NCBI GenBank assembly: GCA_037693485.1
Contig: CM075345.1
Span: 77,559,001-77,623,000, forward strand
Source: Kitagawia praeruptora
Taxonomy: Eukaryota > Streptophyta > Magnoliopsida > Apiales > Apiaceae
Length of the DNA: 64,000 nucleotides
Direction of reading: 5' to 3'
Each line of letters begins with the position of its first letter. Position 1 is the first letter of the stretch. This document shows, one piece after another, positions 24,327 through 35,149 of the stretch. The notes under the pieces were generated by a model that searched no databases, was not told where the DNA came from, and saw nothing but the letters and a program-made list of their open reading frames with translations. Both the position numbers and the translations under genes were made by a program.

Positions 24327-26491
24327 GATGAAGCTATCTTTGTTGGATATGCAGCAAGGAAAGCCTATAGAGTCTACAATCTAAGAACCAACATTGTTAT
24401 GGAATCTGTACATGTTGTGTTTGATGATCAAAAGATTCTAGGTCTAAATGATGAAGGCTTCCATGAAAAGTTGAGATTTGAAAATGAGGTAGAAGGAAGA
24501 ATGTACATTGATGATGATGAGGAAAATGAAGATCATGGCCATGGAAATTCACCTAGAGTTGTTGGCCCAACTAGAAGTGATGCTAACACTGGAAATGAAG
24601 CATCCGTTGACAGTCATACTGGAGCATCAGATGCATCCGTTGACAGGCATTCTCATGCATCCGTCGACAGGCAAAATGGAGCATCCGTTGATAAACAAAA
24701 TGATGCATCTTTTAATAGTCAACTTCATAATTCCGCAAGGACAACAAACTCAGGGGGAGTTTCTCAAAGTCAAAACTCAATAACCAATCAACAAGATCAT
24801 GCTCACGTAGATGAAGCAACCTCATCTAGATCAAACCTTCCACCTTCAAAATAATGGACCAGAGATCATCCTTTTGAGTTAATCATTGGTGACTCAAACT
24901 CAAGAGTCCAAACTAGGAGGGCCACACAAGAAGAATGTCTATACAGTAGTTTCCTGTCTCAACAGGAACCTAAGAAAGTGGAAGATGCCCTTCTAGATCC
25001 AGATTGGGTCTTAGCAATACAAGAAGAGCTAAACCAATTTGAGAGAAATAAAGTATGGAAGCTTGTGCCCAAACCTGATGATAGAGGTATCATAGGTACC
25101 AAATGGGTTCTCAAGAATAAGACTGATGAAAATGGCATAATTGTGAGGAATAAAGCTAGATTAGTGGCAAAGGGCTATTCTCAAGAAGAAGGAATAGATT
25201 TTGATGAAACTTTTGCTCCAGTGGCAAGACTTGAGGCAATTAGAATTTTCCTAGCCTATGCAGCACATGCCAATTTCAAAGTCTATCAGATGGATGTCAA
25301 AAGTGCCTTTCTAAATGGGGAACTGGAAGAAGAGGTATATGTCCATCAACCTCCTGGCTTTGAAGATCCAGAATTTCCAGAATATGTATATCTTCTTTTG
25401 AAAGCACTTTATGGCTTGAAGCAAGCACCAAGAGCCTGGTATGACACTTTATCTCAATTTCTTTTGGAGAATCACTTCACTAGAGGTACAGTAGATAAAA
25501 CCTTATTTCATAGAAATGTTAATGGTTCTTCAATACTTGTTCAAATCTATGTAGATGATATTATTTTTGGGTCTACAGATGAGAAGCTTTGCCAAAGGTT
25601 TGCCAAACTTATGCAAAGTAGGTATGAAATGAGCATGATGGGTAAATTAACTTACTTTCTTGGTTTACAAGTAAAGCAAGTTAATGAGGGAATTTTCATA
25701 AGTCAAACAAAATATATTTATGATCTCTTAAAGAAATTTGACTTAATGGATTGTGCCTCTGCAAAAACACCTATGGCCACTGCAACTAAGCTTGAGCTGA
25801 ATACTAAGGAAAAATCTGTGGACATCTCAAGCTATAGAGGCATGGTAGGCTCACTTCTATATCTACAGCTAGTAGACCTGATATAATGTTTTCCACATGT
25901 CTTTGTGCTAGATTTCAAGCTGACCCTAGAGAGTCTCACTTGATTGCTATTAAGAGAATTTTCAGGTATCTCAAGGGAACACCAAACCTTGGCATTTGGT
26001 ACCCAAGAGATTCTGGCTTTGATCTAATTGGCTATTAAGATGCAGACTATGCAGGTTGCAGAATTGATAGGAAAAGTACTACAGGCTCCTGTCAATTTCT
26101 AGGGAACAGGCTTGTGTCATGGTTCAGTAAGAAACATAACTCAGTCTCCACTTCTACTGCCGAAGTTGAGTACATTGCAGCTGGAAGTTGTTGTGCACAG
26201 ATTCTTTGGATGAAAAATCAACTTATTGACTATGGTCTAAAAGTTGAGAAGATTCCAATTTTCTGTGACAACACTAGTGCTATTGCCATCACAGAGAATC
26301 CATTGCAACATTCGAGAACCAAGCATATTGACATCAAATACCACTTCATTAGAGAGCATGTGATGAATGGTATAGTAGAAATGCACTTTGTGCCAAGTGA
26401 AATGCAGCTTGCAGATATCTTCACCAAGCCTCTTGATGAATCTCCATTCACAAGGTTGGTAGGTGACCTAGGTATGCTTAATTTTTCATAA
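24327..26491 (+). pseudogene. pol: Element B pol, part 3: linker, RT and RNase H
   Basis: Continues from part 2 after removal of E. A Ser/Asp/His-rich linker (to about 24850) includes five imperfect ASVD-type units encoded by the ATCCGTTGA motif. RT core from 24978 has the VYQMDVKSAFLNG region and YVDDIIFGS at about 25549. RNase H has TAEVEYIAAGSCCAQ. Breaks: TAA at 24852-24854, a one-base deletion near 25864 and TAA at 26036-26038. The C-terminus ends with a natural stop at 26491. Confidence 0.9.
24602..24691 (+). repeat. ATCCGTTGA motif array in the pol linker of element B
   Basis: ATCCGTTGA or ATCCGTCGA at about 24602, 24634, 24659 and 24683, each inside a GCATCCGTTGACAG-type unit and all in the same reading frame. 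Confidence 0.85.
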
Positions 26492-26610
26492 TTCCTAGTG
26501 GTATCTAATCATACTGTATTGCAGCTAGAAATGTGTTTTGGTTTACTTGAGAATTAAAAACTCTCAGAAAAACTCTTAGCAGGAATTTTGTTTAAGGCAA
26601 AATTTGCTTA

Positions 26611-26740
26611 TCAACGGATATCCTTTTATCCGTTGGTAGTATAAACACATTACTAGATTTTCGTATGTCAACGGATAACAGGTTGTCCACGTCATCGATG
26701 GATAAACTGTTTTCTCAACCGTCCAATCTTTATCCGTTGA
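26611..26740 (+). promoter_or_regulatory. TCAACGGATA motif cluster upstream of the extra ORF of B
   Basis: TCAACGGATA at 26611 with an inverted TATCCGTTG at 26627, TCAACGGATA at 26668, a TCATCGATGG variant near 26692 and TATCCGTTGA at 26731. It lies between pol and a TATA box at 26885, the same order as in the LTR (cluster 31780-32090, TATA 32177). Confidence 0.6.
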
Positions 26741-26884
26741 TATACATATTTCTCTTTATAGCCGTTGGTAAACGTGTATAATTAGTCACAGCTGTACTTC
26801 TTTTCTTTTCATTTATTATCTGACAGTTACTTTTGTCCAATGGGGTAATTACTTTTAATTATTTCATTTTTAATTCTTGAAAAA

Positions 26885-26891
26885 TATAAAA
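26885..26891 (+). promoter_or_regulatory. TATA box upstream of the extra ORF of element B
   Basis: TATAAAA followed by GGCTGTC, 116 bp upstream of ATG 27001. The intervening 110 bp are pyrimidine/A-rich like a plant 5' UTR. The homologous ORF in A has a TATA-like run at a similar distance. Confidence 0.5.
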
Positions 26892-27000
26892 GGCTGTCTT
26901 GTGCTTTCACATCTCACCTTTATTCATTTTCAAGAATCTCATTAGTTAACTACATCTTCTTCACTAAAACTCTCTCTGCAACAAAAGTTCAAACACTTCA

Positions 27001-30000
27001 ATGGTGCCTATTGTTAAGATGATGTCTTCCACTGGGTTTACCTATGAGAAGAACAATTTCGCGGCCTTTGTTGATACAGTGAACGCTCCAGAAGCATATC
27101 ACACCATGATGAATTTCGTGAAGAAATGCAAACTGTCATATGCTATGACTGCCACCACTCCTCTAATCCATGAGGTAATTGAAGAGGTGTGGGCATCTGC
27201 TGAGTACAATGGCACAGACGGTACACTTGCTTTTTCTTTGAAGGGTAAAAACTATGTAGTTAATTCTGATGTGATAACTGCTTGTTTAAAATTGCCTGAG
27301 AATAACTGTTTGAAAGTACCCAGTAATGCTGAAATTGTTACCATGCTTAATTCCATAAATTATACCCTTAGTACTGAGAACTTAGGGAAAATTATTAGGA
27401 AAGGTATGGTTAAAGAATGGAGTTATTTTTGTGATGCCTTCATTAAAACTTTTTCTGGCAAGATTAGTAACTTTGATGCTGTTACCAATTCCATGCTAGT
27501 TATGCTATGTATGCTTTTGATTGATAAATTCTATAATTTTGGCACACTAGTCATGTATGAGATATCAGCTAAATTAGGTAAAAAGGAAACTAGGAGCAAG
27601 AATGTTTATTTTGCTAGATTTTTTATGCTCCTAGCACTGCATGTATCTGAGAATGAGCTATCCATTGCTAACCCGGATAGCAAGTTCAATTGTTTTGTTC
27701 AGGAGAAGAGAGTCTTAAGTGATTTGATTCGAATGAACCTAAATGCAGAAGTACAATTGGTATATCTACCAATTGTTCAGGTAACTGTTTCCAACCCTGA
27801 AACCCCTATCTCCAACCCCAAATTTCTTTGCCTTCTAGTGTCACAATGGAGTCTGTGGCTGTGACCAAACAGGCTCCTACCAAAGTGACCAAATCCAGAG
27901 TTCCAAAACCACAATCTAAAAGACAAACCTCAGGTGTCTCTCAAAAGGCACCTGTTGCAAAAACTACCAAAACTCTTGAGGGGAGTGTGAAGGTGGTAGT
28001 GAGTGGTGAGGGACAGGGTGAACATCAAAGAAGCCCTAAGGATAAGGAAGGTGAGGCAGGTGCAACCAACATTTCAGTCTCTCAAAAGACTGTTAATGAA
28101 CCCTCAAGCCAAATTCTAGTTACATCCTCTCAACAGAGTGTGACTACTGATTTAAGTTCCACTCCAGGAACACTGCACAAAAGGGGAAGAGACACAGATA
28201 ACTCTCACTCAAAAACCTATGGTAGAAGAGTAAAATCCAAAACCATTGGGGAATCACAGGGTGCACACATAATACAGCAAACTATACCTTCTCAAATTCA
28301 GTTTGATGTGACTTCAATAAATGTGGAGTCACAGCCCCTTGATCTTAACCTTCAAATCGATACACATTTTAATCCACCATCACCAACTCCATCTCTGGAT
28401 GTGGATATGATATCTACATCAATTCCTGATTCTCCATCTTTAAAATTCTTGGAGAAGCCCCACTCAACAATTGGTGGTCATCATCTTTTAGATGATTTGT
28501 TGGGCCATCAATCTTCCATTCCTGAATTCACAACACTATCTGTGGCCTCTTCCTTAAAATCAATCACCACAGATTCAGTATTGGTTTTCACTTCAACGGA
28601 TACTCTTTTTCCTTCATCAACGGATACTCTTTTTCCTTCATCAACGGATATCCTTTATCCGTTGACAAGTGTTTCTCCATCAACGGATGTGTCTACAACT
28701 AATCATCCGTTGACAGCAATAACTACTACATCAACGGATACACTTTATCCGTTGACAACTCTCTCTACCACTGTAAAATGTGACATTCCCATGTCAACTG
28801 TGGAGGAGTTTGTAGTAGTTGAAACACTTTTAGGAATGAGGGAAGGGAGTGAGAGGCTGCCTTGTGAGCAGGCAAAAGGAGAGAAAAATAATGAGAGGCT
28901 GACCATTTCTTCCGGTCAGGCAAAAGGAGAGCAAGAGAGTTCCACCTTAGTAGGTGAAGGTGAGGGTGTGAGAGGTGTGAGCCAGGGGGAGCCCCTGATG
29001 CAAGAAAAGAGAGATGAGAGGAGAGAAGGGACTACAGGAGAAATAAGGCAGGATGATTCAGCCATTGCAAGTGAGTTAATGGAGGTTAGTGAAGCTTCCA
29101 AAGAGATGGAATTTCGACAAGAATATCAGTTAATTATTGACTCCATCTCTTTGGATCCTGAAACCTTTACTCATCCTGTTTCTGGCTATCAAGTCATGGC
29201 ACAACAGGGCAATGTGGAGGCAGAGGAGGCAAAGAAGCAAAGAGCAAAAGAAATCCTAGTGCACACCTCAGAATCTCTACAAAGAGCAAAAGAAGCTTAA
29301 ACAGCTCTTCCTTCAGAAGCTGACAGTGAAGAGTTTGGCAATGATGACAGTCAAAGTTCAGATGGTGAAGAAATCAATGAAGAGGAGACTCCAGAATGGA
29401 TGTTTTCCAATGCCACTGAACTTAGGGATCTCAATGTGGAAATCATAAAGCAATATCAATCTGCTAAGGCTGAGCACCAAACTGCAGAACCACAGAGAAA
29501 GACTGTTCTTGAGCAGGTTATGGCCTCATTGAAATTACAAAAGATGCAATCTGTTATTCAAAGAACACAATAGGAGGAGGTCAAATCTGCAATTAGAGAT
29601 ATGAAGATAGCACTAGATGCCAGGATTGAGGCACTAGCTCCTACTACCACTCAGAAGGTGCTTACTAGCAAACTTCTCAAAGAAGATAGTCTGGCTAAGT
29701 CTGTTCAACTTCTTTCCTCCAGAGTGGATAGTATGGAATCTCAAATGCAAACTATCATTGCCAATCAATCAAAACAAACTCAACTACTGGAAATGCTACT
29801 TGCAGCTTCACCCCCAACCCTTGATGCTAACAAAAAGGGGGAGAAAATGGGAACAAGCAAAGAAGAGGCTGCAACATCTTCTGGTCAAATTCAAGCTACC
29901 AGTAGTAAGATAGCACAGATTGAGGGGGAGCAACAGCCAATTGTAGTGGTCAATCCAACAGAGTTTGAAATAAAGGCTTCCCCTGTGAAGAAACAAATGG

Positions 30001-31529
30001 CTTTGCCTGAGATTCAAAGTTTAGAAGAAATCTCAGATGGTGAAAGGCAAGCCAGAATAGAAGCTTTGGAAAAGATCAACAAGGAGACTAATGAAAGAAT
30101 TCTAAAGACAGAGAGGATGATCAATGAATCAATTGCATCATCTCTGTTTCTTAATGCTCAATCTTCTGCTCCAACAATATCAACCACAATCATGAAGGTG
30201 CTCACTCCAGAAATTGTGGCTCCTACATTCTATGATGCTGAGCCATCATATGTCAAAGAATTTGAACCAGTCATCAAAACCAGAGCCTACTCACCACCAA
30301 AGGAAAATGGGAAGAACAAGCTTCAATTGGACTACCCATTTCCCAAGAATGATGAAGAAAAGCTAATGGGAAAAACAATCATAGAGTTCAAAGAGCAGAC
30401 AAATAAGAGTGTAAGAGATTGGATGGCTGTAATTATAAGGAATGGAAAAGTATTAAACATATCCAACAGCCATCCTAGATTTGTGGAAGCTAAAAGAGAA
30501 GAAGTCTCCAGAATCCAAAGGGAAGCTCATCCAAGTACAGAAAATCAACATGAAAACTCAGATGAAAAGAGGGCCAGGCTGGCTCAGGAGTTAATGGATG
30601 AGGTAGAGGATGAGATGAGGAAACCTGAGGAAGTTCCCAAATCCAAACCTAAAAGAAGGAAAGCTAAAACCAAAAGGGTTCTTTCTCCAGAACCCTCTCC
30701 AGAAAAAGAAACCATTGGCTCATCAGTATCTATATCTGCAACAGTAATCAACCCATCTGTGAACTTTCATGGTGACCCCATAATGCCTAAAGAAGAACCA
30801 AAGAATTTTGATTCAATTGAAGTTCCTTCATTCTTGCTGAATCCAAAACAGAAGAAAAGGGCTCCAAAGAAGCAACTTTCAAAGGGACCAGTTCAAGTTG
30901 CTAGGGTACCTGCTATTGTCAAACAACCAATCTTGGAAAACAAAGAAGACTTTATCTATCAGGCAGAAATTGAAGAATACTCTGGCATGAATCTATTTTT
31001 GGATGAATTGTCAGAAGTAAGAGGAATTGATAAGTACAAGAATCTGCCTGAGAGATTAGTGTTTGTCTACAAGGGAGGAAATCAGAGGACATGGCCATTA
31101 CAGAAGGTTCTTGGAGAGAATTATCATACATTGACCAAAGTGTTCTCAGCATTTAAGAGACACACAGGGTTCTCTGAGACAGCTAGAAGGGAAATAATTA
31201 GCAGAATAGAAGAAATAAGGAGAGAATGGAACTCACCCTCAAGTCTACCAAAGAAAATGAAGATCCCATACAATGGATAGAAAATCCACATTCAACCCTT
31301 TTGGATGATGGAGTTCAGGGATGAAGAGGGCACTAGGAGATTCTTCAGGTTAGAATATCAACTGTCAAAGGCTAGTTCTGAATACCTAAGATGGTTACAA
31401 CTAAAGCTAAATCCAAAAGTTGTTGAAGAAGATACCTTCTATAGGCAACTTCAAGTGCAAATTGAGTCCAACTCTGCCAAGGAAGGAAAGTCAAGGGTGC
31501 AGCCAACCAGAGAGAGGAAACATCATTAA
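27001..31529 (+). pseudogene. Extra ORF downstream of pol in element B (env-position ORF), frameshifted with three nonsense codons
   Basis: About 1500 codons in several pieces: 27001 to about 27830 in one frame, then about 27828-31529 in the -1 frame, cut by stops at 29298-29300, 29571-29573 and 31278-31280. The N-terminal 260 residues match the ORF of A. Next comes a Ser/Thr/Pro/Lys-rich stretch with TSGVSQK, then a region with TCAACGGATA-motif repeats (28593-28755), an acidic part, and a coiled coil around 29690-29790 (LLSSRVDSMESQMQTI). The C-terminal third is basic, then globular-looking. No signal peptide or membrane anchor is evident, so 'envelope' describes position only. Confidence 0.75.
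28593..28755 (+). repeat. TCAACGGATA motif array inside the extra ORF of B
   Basis: Eight copies: direct at 28593, 28617, 28641, 28680 and 28731, inverted at about 28656, 28704 and 28746. Direct and inverted copies pair as perfect palindromes around short spacers. The array encodes Thr/Ser/Asp/Leu-rich repeats such as STDTLFPS. Confidence 0.9.
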
Positions 31530-31698
31530 TTTGCTCAATCTAAAGGAGCACATCTCTGATAAGTTTCTTAAAGCTTTCTGTTTTTAATTTTTGTAGCTTA
31601 ATACAATTTTTTCATACTGTAGTGTGTATATATCTTTAGGAATGTTTTGTTATCATCAAGGTTCTGAATTTATGCTTTATTGCCATCAAGTATAAATT

Positions 31699-31706
31699 GG
31701 GGGAGA
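31699..31706 (+). other. Polypurine tract of element B
   Basis: GGGGGAGA immediately before the 3' LTR start at 31708. Confidence 0.9.
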
Positions 31707-31707
31707 T

Positions 31708-32695
31708 TGTTAGGAATATGTTGTAGTTGATGATAACTTAACATTCAAGCAAAATTGTATAAGTCAAGTTTTGTAACTGTCAACGGATAAGACATTATAA
31801 CTCTATTCGTTGACAGGTAGATCATCAACGGATGAGGTTTTGTAGCATACTGAAATATCTCTATTTATCAGTTGATAGTGTTTTTATTCAGAGTCATGTT
31901 GACCATCAATGGATAGGCAGAATAGGGTAGCCAATTATAAATAAGCTATGCTATGTAATTCTGTCTAAGTGAAAGTGTATCAACGGATGAGAACAGGGCT
32001 CTATCAACGGATACAACTCAAATCTACTCTATCAACGGATACAGCTCAAACTACCATCAACGGATAACTGTGCACAACATCAACGGATAATCATTATCAC
32101 TTTATCCTATGCTAGCTAAGGATTAGCAGTTGATAAGGACAGGTTTGACTGACAGATCACATGGGTTGATAGTAGGTATAAAAAGCAGTATGGCAGCCAT
32201 ACTTTGGAAAAATAGAAGAAAGAAGCATTCCATTTACACAGTACATACAAGAAAGGTGCAGGGGACATATCTGTTCACAAGGACAACCTTTCGGCTACAT
32301 GTGGATTTGGAGTGGAGTAGCAAGTCAACTTGAATTAGATTAATATTATCTTATTCCTGTAGTACTTGTAAACTTGGGATATATAACCAAGTGTAGCAAC
32401 TCTTTAGAGATTAAGAAAACAGACATATTTGCTTAGGGTTTCTTGAATATCCTTAGAAGCAAAGAGTTGTAAAAACAGAAGCTGTGTACATTTGTATCAT
32501 AGAGTTTTCTTCGAATAAAAGTCTCAGGTGGTACATTTAACCACCTGATTTTTTATGTGTTTGTGAACCATTTCTCATTCAGTAATTATTTCCTTATAGA
32601 TTTCTGTGGTTTTTATCAGAAATTTATAATTATCAAGAATTGTATTCAACCCCCCCCCTTCTACAATTATACAAGTGTGTAATCTGGGAATAACA
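31708..32695 (+). repeat. 3' LTR of element B (988 bp)
   Basis: Starts TGTTAGGAAT and ends GGAATAACA. U3 carries a cluster of TCAACGGATA motifs (31780, 31825, 31980, about 32003, 32031, 32056, 32079, plus an inverted CGTTGACA and variants), then TATAAAAAG at 32177. After 32695 the gag of element C continues. Confidence 0.93.
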
Positions 32696-35085
32696 AGCAG
32701 TCTTAGAACTAAAGTTCTCAGTCTTAGGTGACAGAGGTACCATCCTAGCTTTAGGAGGACTTGAAGACTTTGACCTTGTGTAGTGTATGTGAGAATTATG
32801 ACTGACACATCCATCAATGAATTGCCTTCTCAAATTGAAATAGCTAGTCATAACATTCATATTGCATGGCATACAGTCAAATTTATCACAGAATGGAGCA
32901 TCTATATGTCTTAAAGGCACAGAACAATCATAGAAAGGTTTAGGCACACTACCTACAGGTTTCTTACAAGCATGAGTCAAATGATTAGTACTGAAATAGT
33001 TTTGACAAGTTTTCCTAGGAGCATTGGGCACATAAGCATAGTTATTATCCTTGTTGATTCCTAGTTTGTCATTTCTGTTCTGTTTCTTCTTAGCCACATT
33101 CTTTTCAGATTCAATCTTTTTAACTGATTCAAACTTAACAGATTTCTCAGCTCTAGGTCTAACTCCTGCTGGCTCCTTGGTTTTCAATTTGACATTCTCA
33201 CATTTAGAGGGTGCTGATTTCTCACTAGACTGTGCCTCATCCTCATCATTCAACATTTGCTTGATGAGTAAGGCTTCTTCATCAATTTCAAGTGTTGATT
33301 CTTTGAAGATAGGTGATTCAGCATTTTCAAAATGTGAGGCACATTCTCATGAGTAACCTTGTCATCTTTAATGACAGCACAGTATTTCCTCCTTTTGAGT
33401 GTGTCATAGTCAAAACCAATAGCAGCCTTAGGATTCTCTTGATGTTTCTCATGATAGGACTGCAATAGACTAGAGGAGTTCTTAAAGGTTTTTAGTTTGA
33501 ATTCATTCTCAGCTAATTCATCCCTACTTTTTCAACTTGACTAGCACATAGAACCTTATTCTGTAGATATTCAACTTCTTTCTTAAGGTTTTCTACTTGC
33601 ATAGCAGTTAGCTCAAGTTCCTCATTCTTTTTGTTTAACAATTCATTTCTAGCAGACGGTTTAGCAATCTCTTCATTAGCAGCAGTCATACTAGTATGAA
33701 TATTAAACATTTCAACAGATAATTGTTCAATCATATCCTTATATTCAGAAATAGACATGTCTATGGTGGTGAGAGATGGTACCTGAGAGTCTGATGAAGA
33801 TGTCTCCTCCTTGGAATTGGTCATCAAGGCATAGTTGCAAAATTCTTGCTCTTCTTCATCACTATTAGTATCATCCCAACACTTCCCTTTAGCTATGTAG
33901 GCCTTGCCTGGTGTTTGCTTTTTGAGAAGGGCCTCATACTTAGCTTCAAGCTCTAGAAACTCTTTACCCTTCTTTTTAGGCTTCTTGCACTCACTAGCAA
34001 AATGCCCTAGGTCATTGCATCTATAGCATCTCACAGATGACCTATCCACATAGCCAATTTTGAATTTATTCTTGTTTGGTTTCACAGGTGCTTTACTCTT
34101 GTTGAATGAATGGTTCTGATGTCTAGGTTTGAAGTGCTGCTTTCTCTTGAATCTAATGTTTGGAAATTTTCTAGACATGAAAGCATATGAGGTATTTTCC
34201 ATGGCATCTAACTCCTCAAGAGTGTAGAACTCATCACCTTCTCCACCTGTTCCTCAGCAACAGTCTCAGGCATCTCCACTACGGGTTCTTCATCCACTAT
34301 TTCTTCAATCCTCATTTGGCTTGTAGAGGCTTCAAGTTCTTGAATAGATTTGTTTACAATCAAGGCACATGATGTGTTTATCATTTTACCCTGATTTGCT
34401 TGAATAGCCCTTTTCTGTAACAGCTCAAGCTCATGAGTCTATAGCACACCATAGAGCACATCATATGTGACTTTGTTCAAATCTCTTTCCCTTAGAGAAA
34501 TGATCATTTGCTCTAGATGGTTTGGTGAAGACAGTAGAAACTTCATATTCAACTCTTTGGTGTTGTAGACTTTTCCATTCATCTGCAACTCAGTAACCAA
34601 CTTGTGAAATCTTTCAAACATGTCAGTAATGCTTTCCTTGGGCTGTGCCATGAAAGCTTCATACTGTGTGACCAGTATATGTTTCTTGTTCTCATTGACC
34701 TTATCAGTCCCTTCACATAGAACCTCAATATGATCCCACATCTCTTTAGCAGAAGTGCAAGATGCTATGTTTGCAAACATTGACATATCCATTGAGTCTA
34801 TGATTAACAGCATGAGATGACTATCAAGAGCAACCATCTCTTTTTCTGATTCTGTCCATTTGGATGGTTCCTTGGCCACATAAGATCTTGGAATGGTTAT
34901 GGTTCCAACAATCTTCGCAGGGACCTCTTGTTGTGGAACAAAGGGACCATTCTTGAGAATCTCAGGATACAGAGGATGAGAGGCTTTGATGAACAACATC
35001 ATCTTTATCTTCAAAGGTTGAAATTATCTTTGTCAAACTTAGGGACCTTCATTATTCCTGTTATCTTTGGTGTATTCATATTCAT
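32696..35085 (-). pseudogene. gag: Element C gag, heavily damaged and cut by B
   Basis: The first ATG is at 35085, in a start resembling MNMNTPKITGIMKVPKF. A one-base deletion near 35018 shifts the frame a few codons later. The UBN2-type part follows (34439-35014, LLIIDSMD, VTQYEAFM) and ends in a TAG at 34439. Another frameshift lies near 34235. The knuckle CYRCNDLGHFASEC is at about 34005-34045. A frameshift near 33525 separates this from the C-terminal part with a second knuckle-like CQNYFSTNHLTHAC. Element B cuts it at 32696. Confidence 0.85.
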
Positions 35086-35149
35086 GATCGTTTTCTGTTT
35101 TGATCATTTTTTGTGAATGTATTTTCAAACTTTTTCTTCGAATATGTAT

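Larger units (their letters stand above)
8889..32695 (+). mobile_element. Element B: Sirevirus-like Ty1/Copia retrotransposon hosting A, D and E
   Basis: A truncated 5' LTR (8889-9100) is followed by the tRNA-Met primer site, gag, PR-IN-RT-RH in pieces, an extra ORF, a polypurine tract and a complete 3' LTR (31708-32695). D sits in the integrase gene and E just before the integrase/RT linker. Removing either insert and one target copy rejoins pol without loss. The missing 5' part of the 5' LTR is explained by the insertion of A. B itself sits inside the gag of C, which resumes at 32696. Several nonsense codons and indels show it is dead. The comparable LTR parts (about 210 bp) differ at about 4 sites, so it is older than D and F. 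Confidence 0.92.

Noticed and set aside
27781..27838. Possible 58-nt intron in the extra ORF of B (GTAACT...TTCTAG after GTTCAG, also GTTCAG/GTAA in A)
   Set aside because: Splicing it would not join the two B frames, and in A the frame is open across the site. A frameshift in B explains it better.
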